From Dictyostelium firmibasis (taxonomy: Eukaryota > Evosea > Eumycetozoa > Dictyosteliales > Dictyosteliaceae): a stretch of 30,000 nucleotides of DNA. Where the stretch lies: NCBI GenBank assembly GCA_036169595.1, contig CM069765.1, positions 37,501-67,500 on the forward strand. Direction: 5' to 3'. Both the position numbers and the translations under genes were made by a program. Numbering within the stretch: position 1 is the first letter of the stretch; each line of letters opens with the position of its first letter. Below, one piece after another: positions 21,331 through 30,000 of this stretch. The notes under the pieces were generated by a model. The model was not told where the DNA came from. It did no database searches and saw only the letters and a list, made by a program, of their open reading frames with translations.

Positions 21331-23680
21331 TTAAAATACAACCTTCTTTCACATCTCTTTCACATCTCTACCCCACCTTCAAAAAAAAAAAAAAAATTAA
21401 AAATTAAATTATTGTAATAAAAGAGTATCTGTTTGTTTAATTTTTTGTTAAAAAATTTTTTTTTTCATTTCTTTTTAATTTTTTAAAAAAACAAGTTAAA
21501 TAAATAAATAAATATAAAAAAACAACTATAAAAAAAAAAGTAAAATTCAAATTCATGTTTTTTTTATTTCCTTTTTAAATTATTTGTTGAATATTAAAAA
21601 AACAATATTCTGTAAAGTTGCCAAAGTTCTTGTCATAATCTCCCAAAATAATTTTTTTTTTTTTTTTATTGTTTTTTGGTTTTATTTTTTTTTTTTTTTT
21701 TTTAAAAATGTCATAAAAGAAAATGTCACCAAAAAATAAGTCACAAAATAAAAGTAGAATTATTAATATTTAAATCATTTCACCTGTTATACCAAAATAA
21801 GATATCACATCATTTTTTTTTAAAAAAAACTTAAAAAAAAAAATTATTTAAAAAAAAACACAAAAAAAAAAAACATAAAAGAATTAAGGTAACTTTCTAT
21901 TTACATTAAATTTTTTATTATCTTTGAGTTTTTATTCTTTGATTGTTAAAGAAAAATATAATTAAATAAAGCTCAAATCATAAGGTCATCATTACATCAA
22001 CAATTGTCATATTTAATTGTTAATCTAGATTCACTTGTTTTTTTATAATAATAATTTTAAAACAGAAAAAAAAAAAAAAAATAAAATAAAAAAAGATTCT
22101 AAATTAATGGATAGATTGGAGATTAATTCGATAGCCTTTTTGTATTGAGGTTTTATTATTTTTTTTAAAAAAAAAATTAAAAAATTTCCTCAATTTTTTA
22201 ATTAATTACCAAAAATAAAGAAAATATTAATAATTAAAAAAAAAAAAAAAAATTAAAAAAAAAATTAAATAAACATAATTTGGGGAAATAAAATAGATTA
22301 CAAAAATATATAAAACAAAATTCAAATAATACCACCCAAATACAAAAAAACCCAATATAACCACCTTCCCACTTGCACTTTTAAAAAAAAAAAAAAAAAC
22401 CAAAAAAGGTCTCATAACCTAGCTTTCCAAGACACTATTGTAATAATAAACAACATTTATAATATTTATATTATATACACCAATTATTATATGTATAGTT
22501 TGTTGTGTTTTTTAATATTGTTGTGCGTGAATACATATTAACATACTTTCCGTTTAAAAAAAATTGGTGTGCGTGTATGTTTTGGGCTTTAAAAGATCAT
22601 TCGATAATAAATCCACCACACAAAATGTCAAACAACAACAACAACAAAAACAACAACACAACAAAATAAATTCACTATTACCCCCACATTGAAAAAAAAA
22701 GACAACAAGTGCTTTGCTTCTCTAAGAGAATCCTAAAGTGTCAAAAAATTAAATAATATTAAAAATAAAATTTAGAAAAAAAAAAAAAAAAAACCCCACC
22801 ACTTATATGTTTCTTTATTATAATTATTATTACATTTCAAGTGGTGTTAAGGTTTCGAACAGCACCAATATCACACACTCACACTAATTCACCCCACAAG
22901 TGTAAAAACTCCAGTACCCTATCCAATTTTCTTGTTTGTTTTTTTTGTATATTAACAAATATTAATTAAATACATATAATCATCATCTAGTTATCATTTA
23001 TTAACTTTAAAAAAAAAATAAAAAAAATAAAAAAATAAATATTGTTTTTCTTTTTTTTTTTTTTTTTTTTTTTTAAATTGTTTATTTTTTTTATAAAAAA
23101 AAAAGGGTAACAACACACCTTCCAAGTTTTTTTTTTTATTTTATTTATTTTTATTTTAATAAAAACCAAAAATAATTACCAATCAAAATAAAAAAAAAAA
23201 AAAATAAAAAAAAAAAAAAAAACAAAATAAAACAAAAAAAAAAAAAAAAAATAAATAAAAATAACCATTACAAAAAAGGTACCATCATGTTTAAAAACCC
23301 TTATTTTCACCCTTTTTTTTTTTTATATTATTTTTAATTTCATTTTTTTTTTTTTTTTCTTTTTTTTTAAAGATTAACATCATATTTTGTCTTTTAATCG
23401 AAACTAAACACCATAAATTAAGATATTTTTCTGGTTTTTTTTTGAAAAAAAATTTTAAAATAAAAAAAAAATAAAATATAAATTAAAAAAAATAAATTCA
23501 AAAAAAGTTGCCAAAACTATTAAAAATTTTTTCTTTCAAAAGGTTACAGTTGTAACCCGCACTAAAAAAAAAAACCTCACAATTTTAATCCTTTACTAAC
23601 GTTTTTTTTTTCTTTTCAAAATCATATTGGGTTATATAGGGGATTGAGTGAGAATTTGGCAATAATAAAAATAATAACTC

Positions 23681-23718
<38 letters not shown>

Positions 23719-23769
23719 TAATTTTTTAATTATATTTTTTTTTAATTTTTTGCAACGTACCTAACGAGG
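21212..23769 (+). promoter_or_regulatory. Long upstream region of the Myrf-family gene
   Basis: About 2.6 kb without a supported gene, made mostly of A or T runs (for example a T run at about 21289-21327). Less AT-rich islands stand out: C/A-rich parts at 22330-22380, 22600-22690 and 22845-22920, including CACACACTCACAC and CACCCCACAAG; and G/T-rich parts at 22521-22530 and 22565-22580 (TGGTGTGCGTGTATGT). These resemble the G-boxes bound by dictyostelid GBF. A 16-bp inverted repeat GGTTACAGTTGTAACC (23542-23557) contains a Myb-type CAGTTG core. A TATA-like GGTTATATAGGGG (about 23630-23642) precedes a T run and the gene start. The first ~150 bp also hold the Sec15 3' end. Confidence 0.5.
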
Positions 23770-24938
23770 ATGAATGAAAATGAATTTTCGACAAACTCTT
23801 TAATTAACCAACAAGGCACAAACAATATTAATAACAATAATAACAATACAAATAATAATATTACAAATATAAATTTTGGAACTGAAAATAATTCACCAAT
23901 AATTAATAATAATAATAATAATAATAGTGATAACAATAACAATAATATTAATATTGCAGAATCTCCACCCTTGGTTATAAGACAACAACAATTATTTAAT
24001 AGTAATGTTAAATTTTATATATTTTTCTTCTTTTACTATTTTTTTTTTTTTTTTTTTTTTTCCTTTAAAATTTTTTTTTTTATTTTTTCCCATTTTTATT
24101 ATTTCAATAAAAAAATAAAAAAAATAAAATAAAATAAAATAAAAAAAAAAAAAAAATACACTAACAAAACCTTAAAAAATTAATAATAAATAATGCACAA
24201 AATTTAGACTTTCAACAACAGTTAAATACACCACCATCAACACCAAACATATCAACACCTACATCTAGTAGAAATAGTAGCACTAATAATAATAGTATCA
24301 ATAATATAGATTCTTGTAATTCGAAATTTTTACCACCAAAACCAAAATCTTTAAATAATAGTGGAAATTATAATTTTTTTCACAACAGTAATATCAATAA
24401 TAATTTTATGAATTTAAGTAATACTAAATTAAATAAAAATATGAGTGACCTAACAAATGATAATTCAAACTCGAATTCAAACTCTGGTTCAATTTCAAAG
24501 CTAAACAACTCTAGTGGATGTTCGAATTTGTTAACAAGTTCTTTTAATAATATATTGAATTCAACAAATGTCAATATCCAACAAGTTGCAAATAATAATA
24601 ATTATAATTATAATAATAATAATAATAACAATAATAATAATAATAATAATAATAACAACAATCATAATAGTCACAGTGAAAATGGCAATACATTTCATAT
24701 TGGTTCAAATAATAATAATAGCAACACCAATAATAATGGTAGTGGCGGTAATAACAATAATAATCACCATCATAACAACCCTAGTGTAAATCATCATAAT
24801 AGTGGAAGCAATAGTAGTAATGGACAACCATTATCATACAGCTATGATAATTTATTCAGTAATTTATATAATGATATTCAACATCCACACCAATATCTAC
24901 CAAATCATAGTGGAAATAATATAAATAATAATAATATA

Positions 24939-24993
<55 letters not shown>

Positions 24994-25419
24994 GTAATAA
25001 TAATAATAACAGCAATAATAATAACAGCAACAGCAACAATAATACCAATAATACTCATAATAATACTCATAATAATAGTAATAACCATGGATCATCATAT
25101 GTCACACCATCTAGTGATATATCATCACCATCACCACCATCTTCGACATCAATGGCATCAATAGTATCATCGCCACCTGTTCAAGTGTCACCATTACAAT
25201 CACCTGCCACTCATTTATCACCAATGTCACCATCAAATAACTTTGGTGGTAGTCATCATGGTAGTTACAATCATGGCCATCACAATCATCACAACCATCA
25301 TGCTCACCACAATAATCACAGTTTTAACCATAATAGCGGATATAATAATAATAATAATAACAATAACAACAATAATAATAATAATAATAATAGTAATAGT
25401 AATAATAGTAATAATAGTA

Positions 25420-25512
<93 letters not shown>

Positions 25513-26015
25513 GTAATAATAACACTAATAATAACACTAATAATAATAGCAATAGCAATAATAGTAACAACAATAATAATAATAACAGTAATACCCCAAT
25601 GTCACATATTGATGCATTTAATAAGGTAACACAATTAACATCAACCACTTCTACTTCTATCCCAAAAAAATTAAAAAGAGATTATGAACAAACATTTTCA
25701 AAAGATGAATGGGAAGATTATAACCCACCTTCAAAATATTATCAACTATTTAGTTATTCAAAAACTGATATGTAAGTAGAAAAAAAATAAAAATAAAAAT
25801 AAAATTCTTTTGTTAATTTTTTACCACTTTTCCAAATAATTATAGGGCAGGATCATTTTCATTTAAAGTTAAAAGAACAGATAAAAATATACAATATTCA
25901 GAATTAGATAGTGCATGGATTCTTTACAGACAAAATAGATTTCAAGTTGATTGTGATTTAGTTGGAAGTTTAGAATCATGGAGCAACCTCGATAGAAATA
26001 ATACAATCTTTGTAA

Positions 26016-26079
<64 letters not shown>

Positions 26080-28966
26080 TGATTTATCAGAGGTCAACGG
26101 TTTATTCTTTTCATTGTATGTTTTAAAGTTTACTGATGCAAATAATCTCTTATCAAGTAATGATCAAAATGATCGTGTGCCAATTCATCAATTAGGTGGG
26201 GCAACCGGTAAAAAAGATCGTTTAACTGTCGAACCTTCACCTGTCGTAAAAGGCAGAGGTTGTTGGAATAAGTTGCAATTTGGTTCTGCCACTTCAAACA
26301 ATGCAAGAGTTCACCCAGATCAACCAAATCCAAATCAACAATTCTTTAGAGTCGTTATCACTTTAAATGCAGTTGTCGATAAAAACTTTGAGAATCAAAA
26401 TTTCACCACCCCCCAATTCTACCCAATTCAATCAAAAATTTCTCCACCTATGATTGTTCGTGGTCAAAACCCTGGCCGTTTCTTAAATCATGATAAATCT
26501 TTAAAGAAGGATCCAAATTCTTCTCCAAATGGTGGCAAAGGTGGAAATGGAGGTAATGGTATGGGTGGTGGCATGGGTGGTAGTAATATGGGTAATAATG
26601 GTAATGGTGGCTCCTCTTCAAATAGTGGCTATGGAAATGGAAGTGCAAATAAACATATGAAAACATTTCTAAACACCTCGAATTCTGATAATTCTGATGA
26701 TGATCAATCTCCAACAACAACATCAGTTGCTTCTTCAACCCCAACCACAACTACCGCCACCACAACTGCATTACCAGCAACTACAACCCCACAAGCTACT
26801 ATAACAACCCCTACAATAATTGATGGGAACGTAATATTTAATAGCCCAAATGATCTTTCAACGATTGATCCATTAAACTTTTCAAATTTATTACAAGATC
26901 CATTATCATTAGGTCAAAACATTGTTGATATTGACCAAAATAACATCTTAAATATTAATCCTACCACTACTACCAACTCTGATGATTTAATGGTTTATGA
27001 CCCACTAACAACTCTTGATTTGGCAAATTTAGTTCAACAACAACAACAGCAACTATCAAATTTAAAAGCAGCCCAAGCAGCAGCTGCAATCGCTTCATCA
27101 ATCACTACCACGAATACAACCACCACAACAGACTCTAACTTGATTCAAAATCCTTTCAACTTTTTAAATAATCCTTTAACAAATACAAATATTCAACAAA
27201 GTTTATTTCTTAACCAAAATATACCCGGTGTATCAACCAACCAAATGATCAATAGTTTAAATCTTGCCAACGGATTATTACAAAACACAGCCACACCATC
27301 TCATCCACATACAATGTTGGAAATAAATCATCAAGCAGCTGCGACAACAACAACCACAACCACAACATCGACACAAACACAACCACTTCAACAATTGCCA
27401 ATGACAAATAGTGGCGGTAGTAGTAGTACCAATAGCTCACTTAGTAGAAAGAATAAATTTGCAAAATGGAATACCAATCCATTTATGGAGGAGGTAATCT
27501 ACACAAACAATAAAGTTGGTATCAATACAACCACACCAACTCAAGCCCTCGCTGTAAATGGTAATATTTTGGTAACGGGTGAATTGTTTAAACCATCCGA
27601 TCAAAGAATCAAGTCAAATATTCGTCGTGATAAAACCGATCATTGGGATAAAATTAATCGTTTGAAAATCTATGACTATGATCGTAAAAAAATGATGGGC
27701 TATGATGATCCAAATAATAATGGTACAACCGCTGGCAGTACAACCGTCAAAGAAAAAGGTTTCTTGGCTCAAGAAGTAAAAGAGGTACTACCAAGTGCTG
27801 TTAAAGTTGCCGGTGAGGTAAAGTTACAAGATGGCACCACAGTTCCAAATCTTTTGGTTGTAAATGATCGTGTACTATTGTTGGAGAACATTGGTGCCAC
27901 TCAACAAATTGGTAGATCCTTAAAGAAAGAGAAAGATCACATTGTAAAGATTGATCGTGATCTTGATCGTGTAAAAATTGAAGGCTCCCGTGAAAAACAT
28001 GCAATTCTCACCAGAATGCAAGATATGGTCAATTTTATGCACTCTGAGGAGAGTGAACGTTCAAACAATAATGAAGAATCTTGTGTCTACTGTAGTCTAA
28101 TGGGGTTTGGTCCAGCTTGGACTATGTTTGTTTTCGGTTTCTTTATGCCAATTTGTTGGATCATTGGTAGTTTCTATCTTTTCTCCCCAACTCGTGTCAA
28201 ATGGGTTAGTGGTCTTATGAATTTCGTAGCAACAATCATCTTTATTTTAGCCCTTTCCCTTATGACCTTTTATGTTCCAGAGTTGGCCGCCGTTATCATT
28301 GCTCCATCTTTAATATTTATGGGTTTCGTGGTTTGCATCCTTGTTGGTTTCTTTAGACAAAGAAATAGAGAAAAGAAACGTTACCTCCGTGAAAGAATTA
28401 AATTAATGCAAGCCGATGGTTACAAAAATTTGGTTGATCATGTTAGTAGCTTCAGAGTTGACTATAATCAACATCAAGCAAAAGTAAACAATAATATCTT
28501 AAAGAAAAAGAAAAAGAGAATTCAAATGGAAAAATTAAATTCACCAAGAAACTTTAATATTAATTGTGATAAAATAAACAATCCTAATTACATCAACAAT
28601 AATATTAATAATAATAACATTAACAATAATACAAATAATCAAGAAAGATTAAGTGAATCAAGTAAATCCTCATTTATTGACGACTTTAAAAAATCATCAA
28701 GTAACAATCATAAGGATTTCCACGAAATTCCATTGCAAGAAATCATTCAAAGTATTGGTATCAAAGGTAAAAAACAATCCGCCAAAAGATCTTCCTCCTC
28801 GTCAAACTTGGTAAACTCTGTAAATTCAAATTTAGTAAATAGTATAAATTCAAATTCAAATTCAAACAATACATCAATCCTATTAAAATCTCACAATTCA
28901 AATAGTCCTTTATTTAACTCAACTCCAAATCCTAGTAATGTTGTATTTAATTCAATTGAAGTTTAA
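23770..28966 (+). CDS. mrfA: Myrf-family membrane-tethered transcription factor (MrfA-like)
   Basis: Three exons, 23770..24001, 24208..25771 and 25846..28966, encode 1,638 residues. Introns are GTAATG...TTTAG and GTAAGT...TATAG; another in-frame first-intron pair (24007/24221) is possible. Residues 1-598 are Asn-rich. From 599 comes an Ndt80-type DNA-binding domain: SFSFKVKR, FRVVITLNAVVD and IVRGQNPGRF (R804). A peptidase-S74-type intramolecular chaperone domain follows from about 1144 (VGINTTTPTQALAVNGNI). Its PSDQRIK has S1183 and K1188, the same Ser-Lys spacing as the MYRF self-cleaving dyad. FLAQEVKEVLPSAV and a coiled coil precede hydrophobic segments at about 1357-1378, 1385-1407 and 1412-1435, then an Asn/Ser-rich tail. 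Known: MYRF trimerises at the ER, cleaves itself and releases its N-terminal part to the nucleus; Dictyostelium MrfA acts in prestalk gene expression. The gene symbol rests on this family match. Confidence 0.9.
24611..24661 (+). repeat. AAT/AAC microsatellite encoding poly-Asn (Myrf exon 2, first block)
   Basis: A run of about 17 Asn codons (AAT with some AAC) inside the second exon of the Myrf-family gene. It is low complexity and probably disordered. Confidence 0.93.
24939..25048 (+). repeat. AAT/AAC microsatellite encoding poly-Asn (Myrf exon 2, second block)
   Basis: An Asn-codon run interrupted by Ser and Thr codons. The reverse strand shows open poly-Tyr and poly-Ile frames, which are shadows of the repeat. 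Confidence 0.93.
25339..25600 (+). repeat. AAT/AAC microsatellite encoding poly-Asn (Myrf exon 2, third block)
   Basis: The longest Asn tract of the window, about 260 bp, with scattered Ser and Thr codons. The reverse strand reads poly-Leu and should not be annotated as a gene. Confidence 0.95.
26021..26077 (+). repeat. AAT microsatellite encoding 19 Asn inside the Ndt80-type domain
   Basis: Nineteen AAT codons (residues 658-676) lie between the first part of the DNA-binding domain (to about residue 655) and its continuation (from about 678). Confidence 0.95.
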
Positions 28967-29194
28967 AAAATAATTGGAAAAAATAAAAACTATATCTATT
29001 AACATAAACCATCCCTACTTTGATATTTTATTTGTATTATTTTCTCCAAATCCTTGGTAATTACCAAAATTTCTTTTTTTTTTTTTTAGCATTTGGAATT
29101 TTTTCATATTTATGAAAAGATATTACTCTGTTTCTTTTTTATATTAAAATGAAATTTTTTAAATACTTTTTTTTTTTTTTTTTTATTTTTTTCT
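28967..29194. other. Convergent 3' gap
   Basis: About 230 bp between the stop of the Myrf-family gene (+) and the stop of the two-TM protein gene (-). A/T-rich with T runs; both polyadenylation regions are expected here. No gene is seen. Confidence 0.7.
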
Positions 29195-29294
29195 CTAGTC
29201 TTCATCATCTGGGCAACAGGAATCTTTAAACATTTGAGCAATTTTCTTTCTTGATAAAAATCTAAGTAGAAAAAAAAGTTAATATTGTGTTGTG

Positions 29295-29332
<38 letters not shown>

Positions 29333-29992
29333 ACCCCATAACCAAAACAAAAATTAACCAAGGACCAAGCAAACCACCACAAACGCCAAATGTAATTGTG
29401 TATCTCTTTCTAACCATTTGACTTAAATCGAAAAATACATAGCTTGGATCGGCTTCATCATAGTGGCAAGTGACTGTTGTACCAACTTTATAATTATCTT
29501 CCATAAAACTTGGGCACCCATTACCACTACAATATTGATACATTAAATTGGTTAAAGACTCACCGCTCTCTAATTTATAAGTTACCAAAATTTCTAAATC
29601 ATAATTTCTTTTATAAACATATACGGAACTATAAAAAAAAATCAATTAATAAATAAAAAAAACAAAAAAAAAACCAATAAATAATAAATAACTAATTACT
29701 TGGCTGATTGAATAAAGCATTGAGATTCAATCTCAACAATATTTTTTTCTGGTAAAACATATTTAGTCCAAAGTATTGAAAATAAAACTACCAAAATTGC
29801 AGTGTAAGCAATGAAAGCTAAAATCATCCATCTTTCTCCCAATAATTTTCTATTATCATAAAAAGTTCTAAAGGTGTACTTTGGTTTACTATATCTTTTT
29901 GGTGGTGGAGGATTAATGTCAATCTCTCTCATTATACCTTGTTTTCTTTTAAATATTTGATACCATTCTTGGTAAATATCCTCTGATTCCAT
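29195..29992 (-). CDS. Two-transmembrane protein with a cysteine-bearing loop (BK-beta-like topology); 5' end uncertain
   Basis: Three minus-strand exons, 29992..29700, 29628..29335 and 29261..29195. Introns are 71 and 73 bp (GTAATT...ATAG and GTAATT...TTAG); both joins keep the frame. From ATG 29992 the product is 217 residues. The frame is open upstream to the window edge, so the start may lie further out. Layout: cytosolic N terminus rich in Pro/Lys; TM1 at about 55-75; a ~100-residue loop with C92, C131, C136 and C152 and the stretch VGTTVTCHYDEADPSYVFF (146-164); TM2 at about 175-198; a short tail SRKKIAQMFKDSCCPDDED. Two TMs around a four-cysteine loop with a V-x-C-x-Y/F-D/N motif before TM2 is the plan of BK-channel beta subunits (KCNMB), and the motif also recalls DUF3592. 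Neither assignment is secure. Convergent with the Myrf-family gene. Confidence 0.8.
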
Positions 29993-30000
29993 TTCAATTT

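Noticed and set aside
22227-23169. Short minus-strand Phe/Lys-rich frames in the gap before the Myrf-family gene
   Set aside because: Homopolymer artefacts of A and T runs with no conserved composition.
25316-25648. Minus-strand poly-Leu frame, with poly-Ile and poly-Tyr frames over 24568-25629
   Set aside because: These are shadows of the Asn-codon microsatellites in the Myrf-family exon 2; no start context or family signal.

Overview
The window looks like nuclear DNA of a dictyostelid amoeba, most likely Dictyostelium discoideum or a very close relative. The reasons are the extreme A+T content, the poly-T and poly-A runs in every gap, short AT-rich introns (71-206 bp) with GTAA-type donors and TAG/AAG acceptors, long AAT/AAC-encoded asparagine runs inside coding exons, a tRNA gene followed by an external B box, and a Myrf-family transcription factor of the MrfA type. 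The species call is inference; the features are read from sequence.

Layout. (1) 1-11349 (+): a giant gene open at the left edge, with one 72-bp intron. Its last ~1,650 residues carry ATP-grasp signatures followed by a GHMP sugar-kinase-like domain; the ~2,000 residues before that are not recognised. (2) 11476-12465 (-): a small secreted protein packed with N-glycosylation sequons. (3) 12466-16002: a 3.5-kb gene-poor accessory island around a tRNA-Ile(AAU) gene (14169-14241, -). It holds an external B box, a 5'-truncated poly(A) retro-insertion with a target duplication, two related B-box/hairpin segments in inverted orientation, an LTR-like interval just upstream of the tRNA, and an AAT microsatellite. 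(4) 16003-17793 (-): a RsfS/Iojap (MALSU1-like) mitoribosome silencing factor. It is divergent from (5) 18072-21211 (+): exocyst subunit Sec15/EXOC6, with one intron. (6) 21212-23769: a 2.6-kb AT-rich upstream region with C/A-rich and G/T-rich islands, leading to (7) 23770-28966 (+): a three-exon Myrf-family membrane-tethered transcription factor (MrfA-like). (8) 29195-29992 (-): a three-exon, two-transmembrane protein with a cysteine-bearing loop, possibly continuing past the right edge.

The genes do not form one pathway. They are ordinary, independently transcribed amoebal genes: mitochondrial translation control, secretion (exocyst), a developmental transcription factor, a secreted glycoprotein and a membrane protein. 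The least explained items are the giant ATP-grasp/GHMP-kinase fusion and the tRNA-centred retroelement landing zone.
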